Positions 27,033-35,527 of a stretch of 64,000 nucleotides of DNA are shown piece after piece. How positions within the stretch are numbered: position 1 is the first letter of the stretch; each line of letters begins with the position of its first letter. Both the position numbers and the translations under genes were made by a program. The notes beneath the pieces were generated by a model, which did no database searches, was not told where the DNA came from, and was given only the letters and a program-made list of their open reading frames with translations. Source of the stretch: JADJXV01 sp046328995 (GTDB taxonomy: Bacteria > Bacteroidota > Ignavibacteria > Kapaibacteriales > UBA961); the NCBI GenBank assembly GCA_046328995.1, contig JAXLVN010000005.1, positions 124,001 to 188,000 on the forward strand. The letters are read 5' to 3'.

Positions 27033-27812
27033 ATGGGAAAAGTAATCGCAGTCGCGAATCAAAAAGGAGGAGTGGGCAAGACCACGACAGCCGTCAATCT
27101 CGCAGCATCACTTGCAGTGACCGAGCAGCCGACGCTGTTAATTGACATTGACCCGCAGGCCAATGCTACCAACGGCTTGGGAATCGATTCGCGGGCAGCT
27201 GAAAAGACAATCTATGAAGTGATGATCGACAACCTGACAATGATGGATGCCGTCGTTTCATCCGAAATGCCCTTTCTCGATGTGGTGCCCTCGCATATCA
27301 ACCTTGTCGGAGCCGAAATCGAAATGGTCGAAGTCCAGCACCGGGAAATGGTGCTCAAAAATGCAATCGCCTCCCTCCGCCGCAAATACAGCTTCATTGT
27401 CATCGACTGTCCTCCTTCTCTCGGCTTACTGACGCTCAATGCGCTCACAGCTGCCGACTCTGTGCTCATACCCGTCCAATGTGAGTATTATGCCCTCGAG
27501 GGTCTCGGACAATTACTAACGACGATCTCTATAGTTCGCCGGCATTTAAATCCGTCTCTCGATATCGAAGGAGTCCTCCTGACAATGTTTGACGGACGCC
27601 TTCGGCTCTCCAACCAAGTTGTCGAGGAAGTACGTCGGCACTTCGAAGACAAAGTCTGCCAAACGATTATCTCCCGTAATGTCCGACTTTCCGAGGCTCC
27701 GAGTCATGGCAAGCCGGTGATTCTCTATGATGCTCTCTGCCTTGGAGCTCAGAATTATCTGCAGCTGGCTCAGGAAATTTTAGTCAAAAACAATATTAAT
27801 GTAGCAGCGTAA
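27033..27812 (+). CDS. parA: Chromosome partitioning ATPase ParA/Soj
   Basis: 259 residues. Deviant Walker A KGGVGKTT at 11-18 with the signature Lys11, LIDIDPQANATNG with the Walker A' Asp, and FIVIDCPPSLGLLTLNAL as Walker B. Length and the lack of an N-terminal HTH place it with chromosomal (type Ib) Soj/ParA. With ParB it separates replication origins and affects initiation. It is 4 bp ahead of parB; the ribosome site GAGGTATTAACT precedes the ATG. Presence of parAB hints that the origin is not far, though no dnaA, gidB or oriC is in the window. Confidence 0.96.
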   Translation: MGKVIAVANQKGGVGKTTTAVNLAASLAVTEQPTLLIDIDPQANATNGLGIDSRAAEKTIYEVMIDNLTMMDAVVSSEMPFLDVVPSHINLVGAEIEMVEVQHREMVLKNAIASLRRKYSFIVIDCPPSLGLLTLNALTAADSVLIPVQCEYYALEGLGQLLTTISIVRRHLNPSLDIEGVLLTMFDGRLRLSNQVVEEVRRHFEDKVCQTIISRNVRLSEAPSHGKPVILYDALCLGAQNYLQLAQEILVKNNINVAA

Positions 27813-27816
27813 GCAT

Positions 27817-28800
27817 ATGTCGAAAGTAATGAAAACAGGCCTTGGTCTCGGCAAAGGATTGAGCGCTCTCATTCCGGGTGGAGTAGCCAATCAGTCACAG
27901 CAGTCAAACAGAACCCTTGCCTCCGATGACGGATCGTCGGTCGGAGTAACGGCGTTTATCGATATAGCGAAAGTACGGCCGAATCCTCTGCAGCCCCGGC
28001 AGACGTTTGATGTTCAAGCGCTGCAGGATCTTGCTAATTCGATTAAAGAAAAAGGTGTAATTCAGCCGATTACCGTTCGGCGAATGGGAAATGGATATGA
28101 GTTAATATCCGGCGAACGCCGCGTTCGTGCATCAATGGAGGCGGGACTGACCAAAATTCCTGCCTATATTATCGATGTAGAGACCGATGCCGAAATGCTC
28201 GAAATCGCGCTAATTGAAAATGTACAACGCGAAAACCTCAACCCCATCGAAGTGGCACTCGGCTATCAACGCCTTATCGAAGAATGTAATCTTACACAAG
28301 AAGATGTAGCCGATAAAGTAGGCAAAGACCGCACGACGGTTACTAATTTTCTCCGCCTGCTCCGCTTGCCGACACCGGTTCAAGAAGCCGTTCGCCAAAA
28401 ACAAATCTCGCCCGGACATGCCCGCAGTATGCTCGCATTACCGGATGCACCAACGCAACTGGCAGTATTGGATGAAGTTATCAAAAATGAACTCTCCGTC
28501 CGCAAGACAGAGACACTCGTGAAGGATGTCGAGCTTGGTCGTGTAAGCTTCGCCGGCGGTGTCATGAGTCAGCCGAAAGCTAAAGCGAGTACGTTGCTGA
28601 AAGCGCCGCAAAACGTGAACTCAGAAGTCGCAGCCATGCTTGGTGAAATAGAAATACGCCTTCGCCATGTGTTCGCCACGCAGGTACGAGTGCGGACAAA
28701 GACGAATTCGACCGGGTCAATTGAGCTTGATTATTACTCACTTGAGGAACTCGAACGTATCCTGGATTTATTTGCAATTGTCGAAAAATCAACGATGTAA
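27817..28800 (+). CDS. parB: Chromosome partitioning protein ParB/Spo0J
   Basis: 327 residues. The N-terminus GLGLGKGLSALIPGG is the ParA-stimulating segment. The ParB/Srx domain (about 48-140) has RPNPLQPRQTF, GVIQPITVRR and the CTPase arginine patch GERRVRAS. A helix-turn-helix DNA-binding domain (about 145-250, LTQEDVADKVGKDRTTVTNFL) reads parS, and a C-terminal dimer domain closes the protein (about 275-327). The parS consensus TGTTTCACGTGAAACA was not noticed in the window. It pairs with parA just upstream. Confidence 0.95.
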   Translation: MSKVMKTGLGLGKGLSALIPGGVANQSQQSNRTLASDDGSSVGVTAFIDIAKVRPNPLQPRQTFDVQALQDLANSIKEKGVIQPITVRRMGNGYELISGERRVRASMEAGLTKIPAYIIDVETDAEMLEIALIENVQRENLNPIEVALGYQRLIEECNLTQEDVADKVGKDRTTVTNFLRLLRLPTPVQEAVRQKQISPGHARSMLALPDAPTQLAVLDEVIKNELSVRKTETLVKDVELGRVSFAGGVMSQPKAKASTLLKAPQNVNSEVAAMLGEIEIRLRHVFATQVRVRTKTNSTGSIELDYYSLEELERILDLFAIVEKSTM

Positions 28801-28876
28801 TGTGTCGCCCGAGTGGCGGCGGGTGTCCTCAGACGGCGGAGTGGGAATCGAGGAACGGGATTACTTCATTTCAATT

Positions 28877-29299
28877 ATGGAGCATAAGGAAATACGACAT
28901 ACGACAGCAGTACGTGTACGCTATGCCGACACCGACAAGATGGGCGTGGTGTATAATGGTAACTATCTTACATACTTCGAAATAGGGAGGACTGAGCTTC
29001 TTCGGGCAATTGGGCTCCCGTATGCGGAAATGGAACGCTCAGGCTACTTGCTGCCACTCTCGGAGGCGAATGTTGTCTATAAAATTCCTGCTAAATACGA
29101 CGATATACTCGACGTAACAGCAACATTCAAAATGACACCCGGCTCGGCAACGATTACGATAACATATGAAATCAATCGCGATACCGATGTTATCGCCGAA
29201 GGATATACCGTACATCCATTTGTCAATGCGGCGACTATGCGACCGGTCAGACCGCCCAAATTTTTTTTAGATACGGTCAGCAAAGCTGAGAATATATGA
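28877..29299 (+). CDS. YbgC/YbaW-family acyl-CoA thioesterase
   Basis: 140 residues, a single 4HBT hotdog domain. The active-site segment VRYADTDKMGVVYNGNYLTYFE carries the catalytic Asp and the YbgC pattern; FEIGRTELLRAIGLPYAEMERSG follows. It cleaves acyl-CoA or possibly acyl carrier protein esters; in Gram-negatives the best-known member works with the Tol-Pal cluster, but no tol genes are here. The open frame extends upstream into parB (from 28667); ATG 28877 is the start that gives family length. Confidence 0.86.
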   Translation: MEHKEIRHTTAVRVRYADTDKMGVVYNGNYLTYFEIGRTELLRAIGLPYAEMERSGYLLPLSEANVVYKIPAKYDDILDVTATFKMTPGSATITITYEINRDTDVIAEGYTVHPFVNAATMRPVRPPKFFLDTVSKAENI

Positions 29300-29349
29300 C
29301 CACTTGATACCACTAATTGTACTGATAATCGACTACATTGGGAGACATC

Positions 29350-30291
29350 ATGTTCTATTTCCGGAAGATTTTTCTGCATTTACTGCTCATGCTTGCAGTC
29401 ACTAGTGCTGCATCGGCTCAGTCGTCGTTTCATTTCCTGACGCTAAATTCAAGTGCTCGTGCTGCTGCATTGGGAGGTGCATTTGTTTCGATGCCTGAGG
29501 ATGCGACGGCGCTATTTATCAACCCTGCCACACTCTCGACCGTGCAGGACAGCCGGATGTCGGCTACGTTTTTGAAACACGTGCTCGATATCAACTCAGG
29601 ACTCATATCGTACAATTCCAGCAGTGAAACGCTTGGTAAATACGCAGTATCAGTACAGTTTACGAGTAATGGTACATTTCAGGGAGCAGATCGGAACGGA
29701 GTCAAAACCGCCTCGTTCTCCGGTACTGAGGTCGCATTTTCAGGAACCTATACCAATGCCTTCGACTCCAATTTCTATTATGGAGCCACCGTAAAATTTA
29801 TCTATTCCGGACTCGAAAAAACAAGCTCGACTGCCCTGGCTGCTGATGTAGGGCTGCTGTATCAGATTCCTAAATCAAGAGTCAATATTGGCTTCTCCCT
29901 GTTAAATGTCGGAGCTCAGCTCTCCAAGTATGGTACCGAAAGCGAGTCATTACCGGTGGATGCCCGATTAGGGATTAATCATCGCCTGCGCGGGCTGCCA
30001 CTACTGCTTAATTTTTCATTTCATCATCTGGCAGATGAGACGGACGGGTTCTTTGACAGATTCGCTAATTTCTCAATAGGTGGTGAATTAACCGTAAGTA
30101 AAGTCATAGACTTACGTCTCGGATACGACAACCTTGTCCGGAAATCTGTGTCCCTTGATACACAGCGCGGGATGTCGGGATTTAGCGCCGGGGTCGGTAT
30201 CAAAACCAAGAACGTCCTCATCGATTATGGTGCTTCGTCACTTGGAACGCCTGCGACGCTGCATCGACTCAGTGTTAATTTGAAGCTATAG
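29350..30291 (+). CDS. porQ: PorQ-like type IX secretion / PorV-PorQ family outer membrane protein
   Basis: 313 residues with a signal peptide (about 1-24, cut after ASA). The body is a predicted outer-membrane beta-barrel of the UPF0164/PorV-PorQ group: FLTLNSSARAAALGGAFVS at the N-terminus, then FINPATL, a middle LPVDARLGINHRLRGLPLLL and a C-terminal strand ending HRLSVNLKL. These match PorQ, a T9SS component, better than PorV, which is longer. The window's T9SS cargo proteins support a live system. The start is ATG 29350 with a GGGAGA ribosome site; a TTG at 29338 is also in frame. Confidence 0.75.
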   Translation: MFYFRKIFLHLLLMLAVTSAASAQSSFHFLTLNSSARAAALGGAFVSMPEDATALFINPATLSTVQDSRMSATFLKHVLDINSGLISYNSSSETLGKYAVSVQFTSNGTFQGADRNGVKTASFSGTEVAFSGTYTNAFDSNFYYGATVKFIYSGLEKTSSTALAADVGLLYQIPKSRVNIGFSLLNVGAQLSKYGTESESLPVDARLGINHRLRGLPLLLNFSFHHLADETDGFFDRFANFSIGGELTVSKVIDLRLGYDNLVRKSVSLDTQRGMSGFSAGVGIKTKNVLIDYGASSLGTPATLHRLSVNLKL

Positions 30292-30376
30292 TTCATATTT
30301 TATTCGTATTTTCGCGGTGTAAAATTAGTTTAACACATTTATTTATAGTTTATTTATCGTTTATTGGAGACTTAGA

Positions 30377-30775
30377 ATGGTCCGTTTTAACTTCAGAATT
30401 GCAGTCATCTCTGCGTTCATCATGGCTTTTAGTTTTGGATTCGTAGCACAAGGGCAGCAAGCGCAGACAATCAAGCCGAAAATGCCGATTACAGAAATCG
30501 CTTTTGCAGCACAAATGCTTGAGACTATTGAAATTCGCGGTGGAGAAGTCGATGCATTCGTCGATGTGAAAAAAGTATTTATCGGAGCACTCGACGCCGC
30601 TCAAAAAGAAAAGAAGAAGGCTGAAGATGTGATTGCAATCGAATTATCAATCGGTCAAGCACAGAATTTACTGGCTCTGCTTCAACGTGCAAAGCTCACC
30701 GGTGCCGATGCTGAACGGTATAAGAAATTCGTTGATACGGTCGTCGCTTCAGCGCAACCGGACAACAAAAAATAA
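30377..30775 (+). CDS. Small exported helical protein, unrecognised
   Basis: 132 residues with a signal peptide (about 1-28, cut after VAQG). The mature part is helical and charged with an Ala/Lys-rich centre (AAQKEKKKAEDVIAIEL) and no cysteines. It ends DNKK and is followed by a strong terminator. It starts with ATG after GGAGACTT and seems to be its own transcription unit. Family not recognised; a small periplasmic protein is all I can support. Confidence 0.7.
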   Translation: MVRFNFRIAVISAFIMAFSFGFVAQGQQAQTIKPKMPITEIAFAAQMLETIEIRGGEVDAFVDVKKVFIGALDAAQKEKKKAEDVIAIELSIGQAQNLLALLQRAKLTGADAERYKKFVDTVVASAQPDNKK

Positions 30776-30796
30776 GCATCAATACCACGAGACAAT

Positions 30797-30834
30797 AGCC
30801 CCGTTTCTCACACCGAGAAGTCGGGGCTTTTTTT
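30797..30834 (+). terminator. Rho-independent terminator
   Basis: AGCCCCG (30797-30803) pairs with CGGGGCT (30822-30828); the inner TTCTC/GAGAA extends the stem, and a T run follows. It ends the transcript of the small exported protein. Confidence 0.9.
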
Positions 30835-30899
30835 GAAACAGTACTATCGGATTACACAAGTATTCTCAATGTAATTAATTGTAATTATAAAGTTTTACA

Positions 30900-31505
30900 A
30901 TGACAATAATTGACTATTTGTACTCCCATCCTCTCTCGCCGGATACCTTGCTGCTCGGATACAACAACGGATTCTTCCCAATGGGGAATCCGGACTCGGG
31001 GCAAATCGACTGGCACTGTCCCGAGCTGCGAGCGATTATTCCACTGAGTGATGTAAAAATCTCACGCTCTCTCCGGCAGACCCTCAAGAAAGGACACTTC
31101 GAATTCAGATTCGATACCTCCTTCGACCGCGTGATTCATTCCTGCAGTATGAGGTTCGATACATGGATATCAGAGGAAATTATCAGCTCATACAATGAGT
31201 TACACAGATTAGGATATGCTCATTCGGTAGAGACATGGTGTGATAATGAGCTCGTCGGCGGACTCTATGGCGTGGCCGTCGGTGGTGCGTTTTTTGGTGA
31301 GTCGATGTTCTCCCGTATGAACGACGCATCGAAGGCCGCATTTGTCGCTCTCACCGAGCGGATGAACGAACGTGGGTTTACACTTTTAGACTCACAGTAT
31401 ATCAATCCGTTCACTGCCAGCTTAGGTGCAATTGAAGTTTCCCGCAACGAGTATTTGGCACTCTTAGAAAAAGCCGTACATTTGCCGTGCAGGTTAGTCA
31501 CATAA
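30900..31505 (+). CDS. aat: Leucyl/phenylalanyl-tRNA--protein transferase
   Basis: 201 residues. Aat adds Leu or Phe to proteins with N-terminal Lys or Arg, marking them for ClpAP (N-end rule). Motifs: LLLGYNNGFFPMGNPD, IDWHCPELRAIIPL, the FFGESMFSR catalytic centre and LLDSQYINPFTASLGA near the end. Slightly shorter than E. coli Aat (234), the N-terminal loop being absent. It is 15 bp ahead of the OmpA lipoprotein gene and probably shares its transcript. Confidence 0.93.
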   Translation: MTIIDYLYSHPLSPDTLLLGYNNGFFPMGNPDSGQIDWHCPELRAIIPLSDVKISRSLRQTLKKGHFEFRFDTSFDRVIHSCSMRFDTWISEEIISSYNELHRLGYAHSVETWCDNELVGGLYGVAVGGAFFGESMFSRMNDASKAAFVALTERMNERGFTLLDSQYINPFTASLGAIEVSRNEYLALLEKAVHLPCRLVT

Positions 31506-31520
31506 TTAGCTAAATCCATT

Positions 31521-33308
31521 ATGCGTATTGTTCCATGGTTGCGTCAGTCGGTGTATTCCCTTGTCTTGGTGCTCGGTCTTGCATCATGTCAATTTCTGAA
31601 AGTGACCAAGCCGAAAGAACTCTACTGCCCGGTACCGCAGCAAAAGTGCATGCCCGGACAGTGGCAGGGAATTCCCTTTGATACCATACGCACCATGCGT
31701 AATACGAGTGGCTATTACCTCACTATCGAGCCGCTCTATCTGCTTAATTCTCCACGAGATGAATGGGGTGTATCCTTCATCTCATCCAAAGAAGCCATTC
31801 AGACCGTATCAACCGATAGCGGCATACAATATATGCGGAGCATTACATTCCGTGCACCCGTCATTGCCTCCGTCGGTAATGACGTCAATGTCGAGCTACT
31901 CGGTTCGGTCGGTGGACTCTCCAAACGCTCCTCAACGACCGTATTCAGTGCATTACTCGACGGCACAACTCCCGGTGATGCATCGATTTACCAGGCAGAG
32001 TGGGTGTCTTCCTCACTTTCATCTATCCGACGCCTGTCCGATCCAATTAACAAGGATATCGATTGGGATGCTCAGCCGGCACTGACTCCGGATGGCAAGG
32101 TAATGTTTTTTGCATCCGAGCGCTCAGGCGGTATCGGTGGGACGGATATTTGGTTCACCATACAACGCAACGGTACCTGGTCTGCTCCCATTAACTGCGG
32201 AGAAACAATTAATTCCCGGTGCGATGAGCTTACGCCTTTTGTGAGTGTCGATGGGAAACGACTGCTTTTTGCTTCTGCCGGGCATGAAACAGTAGGAGGA
32301 TATGATATCTTTACAGCCGATATCCTCCCGGCATTTAGCGAATTTATCCGATCGGGTGCAGAGATACCCTCCGGCAAAGAAACGCTTTTCTCTCCGGCGA
32401 AAAATTACGGTAAGCCACTTAATACAAAGGATGATGAACTCTTCCCATCGAGCCCTGCCGGCACCGATACGCTGCTCTATTACTCTTCGAATCAACAGCC
32501 GCCAAGTGAAGTATCCGCGCAGCAAAAAGGGAAGTTTGATATCTATGTCCTTCATAGACTTGAATTTGCACGCGATCGTTCGATGTCTGCTGCTCAGCCC
32601 CGTGAGCGTAGCACACCCGGCACCACCGAAGGCAGTCCGGCAGTGAAAACGACGAAGAAGATCGACGGTAAAGTGGTGAATCAGACCACTAAACAACCCG
32701 TCGTCAATGCTGATGTGACTGTTCGTGAGCTTCCAAGTCAGGCGATTGTTGATAAGACCAAAACCGATCAGGCGGGCAATTACTCCGTGACTGTACCGAC
32801 GATGACTGACCTTGAACTATCGGCGCAAAACGAAGACCTGTTTTATGATTCGCATAAGTTTCGTCTCAATCCGAATGATTCCACGCTCACGCTCACGCAG
32901 AATTTCTCCTTGCCCGACAAGCTCTTTCTCCGACTGAATTTTCCGTCGGATGTTTTTGATAATCCATATCAGTATGTGCTTGACAGTAATGGTCTTGAGA
33001 CTAATCAGTCCTATACCGAGGCATTGGATTTGCTTGCTCAGAATCTTGTCAATTTTAAAGAAAAAATCAAAAAACTGATCCTCATTGGTCATACCGATGA
33101 CGTGGCAAGCGATGCGTATAACATTGCTCTCGGTAAGCGGAGAGTGGAGTTCGTCGCGGCAGAACTCATCAAACGCGGCGTCGATAAGGCGATGCTTGAG
33201 ACCAAGTCGGTCGGTGAGTCTCGGCCGCTGAAGCAGCGGACGGACGAAGACCTCGAGGTCTATCGTAAGCGATTACGGAGAGTGGAATTACAGAAAATTA
33301 TGCGGTAA
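31521..33308 (+). CDS. PD40 / CRD / OmpA-domain outer-membrane lipoprotein, PorE-like
   Basis: 595 residues. Lipobox GLASC with lipidation Cys23. A WD40-like PD40 propeller fills about 140-350 (PALTPDGKVMFFASERSGGIGGTDIW, TPFVSVDGKRLLFASAGHE). A carboxypeptidase regulatory-like domain (about 378-460, IDGKVVNQTTKQPVVNADV) and an OmpA-type peptidoglycan-binding domain (about 510-592, LILIGHTDDVASDAYNIALGK) follow. This order matches T9SS PorE of Porphyromonas minus its TPR segment, so it may tether the secretion apparatus to the wall; a plain OmpA tether is the alternative. It is 1.2 kb from the PorQ-like gene, with aat between. Confidence 0.82.
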   Translation: MRIVPWLRQSVYSLVLVLGLASCQFLKVTKPKELYCPVPQQKCMPGQWQGIPFDTIRTMRNTSGYYLTIEPLYLLNSPRDEWGVSFISSKEAIQTVSTDSGIQYMRSITFRAPVIASVGNDVNVELLGSVGGLSKRSSTTVFSALLDGTTPGDASIYQAEWVSSSLSSIRRLSDPINKDIDWDAQPALTPDGKVMFFASERSGGIGGTDIWFTIQRNGTWSAPINCGETINSRCDELTPFVSVDGKRLLFASAGHETVGGYDIFTADILPAFSEFIRSGAEIPSGKETLFSPAKNYGKPLNTKDDELFPSSPAGTDTLLYYSSNQQPPSEVSAQQKGKFDIYVLHRLEFARDRSMSAAQPRERSTPGTTEGSPAVKTTKKIDGKVVNQTTKQPVVNADVTVRELPSQAIVDKTKTDQAGNYSVTVPTMTDLELSAQNEDLFYDSHKFRLNPNDSTLTLTQNFSLPDKLFLRLNFPSDVFDNPYQYVLDSNGLETNQSYTEALDLLAQNLVNFKEKIKKLILIGHTDDVASDAYNIALGKRRVEFVAAELIKRGVDKAMLETKSVGESRPLKQRTDEDLEVYRKRLRRVELQKIMR

Positions 33309-33327
33309 ATCGTATTGATTTAATATT

Positions 33328-35502
33328 ATGTCTATTAAAAAATTCATACTTACGCTCGTATCGATCTTTGTGGGAGGTTTGCTGATATTTGCACTCTATG
33401 CCGTGAGTGTCATATCTGGTAATTTGCCGTCGTTTGAGCAGTTGGAAAATCCCAAGCAAGACCTTGCGACCAAGGTGCTTAGCAGTGATGGCGAAATCCT
33501 CGACCATTTTTTCATAAAGCGAAGGACATATATTCCGTATGATAGTATTCCCACTGGGTTTATCAAGGCGCTCATTTCGACGGAAGACCGGGAATTCTAT
33601 AATCACTGGGGGATACACTCGGCGAGAGTGTTCAAGGCGATTTTTATTAAAACTATCTTTTTCGGGAAAAAAGAAGGTGGATCGACGATTACGCAGCAGC
33701 TGGCCCGTAATTTATTCTATACACAGGAAAAGTCACTGAAGCGTAAGATATTAGAAGCGTTTACGGCGGTGAAAATTGAACAGACCTATACAAAAAATGA
33801 AATTCTTGAGCTTTATGCCAATACCGTGTATTTCGGTCGGGGTGCCTATGGAGTTCAAGTAGCATCGCAAGTCTATTTTAATAAATCAGCGCTTGATCTG
33901 ACTACCGCCGAATGCGCGTATCTCGTTGCATTATTAAAGGGTCCGGATATTTACAATGCCGAGCAGCATTATGAAAAAGCCATTGGCAGACGGAATCTGG
34001 TGCTCAAGCTGATGTATGACAACGGGAAAATTACTGCGGAAGAACACAACACGGGAATTGATGCTCCAATTACCCTTGCTAATCCAAAATCCACACCCGG
34101 TATGAGCGGAATAGCACCGCATTTTGTGGAAATGGTGCGTCAGAAGCTGGAGAAAGACGAACGCTATGGCATGAAAGGATATAATCTATACCGAGATGGT
34201 CTGGTGATATATACAACGTTGAATGCGCAATTGCAGCGGCATGCTAATTCTGCGGTGGATGAGCATTTACGTGAATTCCAAAAACAATTTATGTCTTCCT
34301 GGACCTGGAAAGACAAAGCGCAGCTTATCAATGCCGTCGTGCGTCAGGCGATCCGTGAAAAGCCCGACTATATCGCTGTACGGGATGATGAGACAAAGCG
34401 TGAGGAAATTGTCAAGTCCTATTTGAAAAATCAGAAATTCATCGACTCGGTCAAGCGAAAAGTCACGCTGGTGCAGACCGGGGTCGTGGTCATCGATCCG
34501 GCGACCGGCTATATTGTCGGGCTCGTCGGCGGCTCACCCGAGGCAATGAAAGCCAATATTGAGTCACGCTACTCTCTGAATCATGTCACGCAAATCAAGC
34601 GGCAGCCGGGGTCTTCGTTCAAGCCGTTTGTCTATGCGTCCGCGATTGAAAATGGGATGTCGCCCGACTCCGAAATTGACAGCGGCCCGTACAGCTACAC
34701 CTTGCCGAGCGGTCAGGTATGGAGTCCGTCGGGTTCAGGGAGCAATGGCGGTGGCATGATCCCCTTATCCGTCGGCCTTAAATTCTCGATTAATACCGTG
34801 GCTGCGCGGCTTATTACACAGCATACGACGCCGGCGGAAGTCGTGGCATTAGCCAAGAAAATGGGAATTTCGACGCAAATGGACCCGTATCCGACAATTG
34901 CCTTGGGCGCCGAAGAAGTCATTCCGCTCGATATGGCAAGCGCGTATGGTACATTTGCCAATCAGGGAATTAATGTCGAACCGGTGATTATTACCCGTAT
35001 CGAAGATCGTTTTGGAACAGTGCTCTACGAGTATAAAAATAACGGGAAAATCACCGATGCATTAAATCCAAAAATTGCGCAGCAAATGACATCGATGATG
35101 CAGGGTGTGGTTAATGGTGGTACCGCTTCAAGCATACGAAAATGGTTCAAATACGATGCGGCCGGTAAGACGGGAACGACGAATGATTTCACCGATGCAT
35201 GGTTCGTAGGATTTACCCCGCAGCTCGTTGCCGGCGTGTGGGTTGGCTTTGATAATCCGAAGATTAAATTCACCGGTTGGTACGGTCAGGGCGGTAAAGC
35301 AGCGGCACCGATATGGGGACGCATGATGGCGAAAATTTACAGCGATTCCAAGCTCGGTTATCGGAAGACGAAGTTTGGATTCGACTCCGGTGTGCCCGAC
35401 GACAGCCTGAGCGTTGATTGGAAGAATGTGCCGTTGGAGAATATTCCTACTGTTGAACCCGAAACAACACCGGAAAAAACAAAGAAAGAAGAAGAGAAAT
35501 AA
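33328..35502 (+). CDS. pbpA: Penicillin-binding protein 1A (bifunctional transglycosylase/transpeptidase)
   Basis: 724 residues, class A PBP. One N-terminal membrane helix (about 8-30). The glycosyltransferase 51 domain (about 55-235) has STEDREFYNHWG with catalytic Glu86 and GGSTITQQLARNLF; the transpeptidase domain (about 380-680) has the SxxK motif at Ser429-Lys432 (QPGSSFKPF), SINTVAAR as the SxN motif and GKTGTTNDFTDAWFVG as KTG. The roughly 40 C-terminal residues are Pro/Glu/Lys-rich. It polymerises and cross-links peptidoglycan on the outer face of the inner membrane. Gene symbol is generic; the family is better called mrcA/ponA. Confidence 0.93.
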   Translation: MSIKKFILTLVSIFVGGLLIFALYAVSVISGNLPSFEQLENPKQDLATKVLSSDGEILDHFFIKRRTYIPYDSIPTGFIKALISTEDREFYNHWGIHSARVFKAIFIKTIFFGKKEGGSTITQQLARNLFYTQEKSLKRKILEAFTAVKIEQTYTKNEILELYANTVYFGRGAYGVQVASQVYFNKSALDLTTAECAYLVALLKGPDIYNAEQHYEKAIGRRNLVLKLMYDNGKITAEEHNTGIDAPITLANPKSTPGMSGIAPHFVEMVRQKLEKDERYGMKGYNLYRDGLVIYTTLNAQLQRHANSAVDEHLREFQKQFMSSWTWKDKAQLINAVVRQAIREKPDYIAVRDDETKREEIVKSYLKNQKFIDSVKRKVTLVQTGVVVIDPATGYIVGLVGGSPEAMKANIESRYSLNHVTQIKRQPGSSFKPFVYASAIENGMSPDSEIDSGPYSYTLPSGQVWSPSGSGSNGGGMIPLSVGLKFSINTVAARLITQHTTPAEVVALAKKMGISTQMDPYPTIALGAEEVIPLDMASAYGTFANQGINVEPVIITRIEDRFGTVLYEYKNNGKITDALNPKIAQQMTSMMQGVVNGGTASSIRKWFKYDAAGKTGTTNDFTDAWFVGFTPQLVAGVWVGFDNPKIKFTGWYGQGGKAAAPIWGRMMAKIYSDSKLGYRKTKFGFDSGVPDDSLSVDWKNVPLENIPTVEPETTPEKTKKEEEK

Positions 35503-35527
35503 GCGACCACTTTACTTGAGATTAGAC

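Noticed and set aside
28801..28876. GC-rich spacer after parB as a third copy of the conserved-loop hairpin or a parS site
   Set aside because: It has GGCGGCGGGTGTCC but neither the 20-nt loop nor a matching stem, and it is not the parS palindrome.
35414..35527. Start of the T9SS cargo gene inside pbpA
   Set aside because: It would overlap pbpA by 89 bp and put 38 basic residues in front of a clear signal peptide; TTG 35528 is better.
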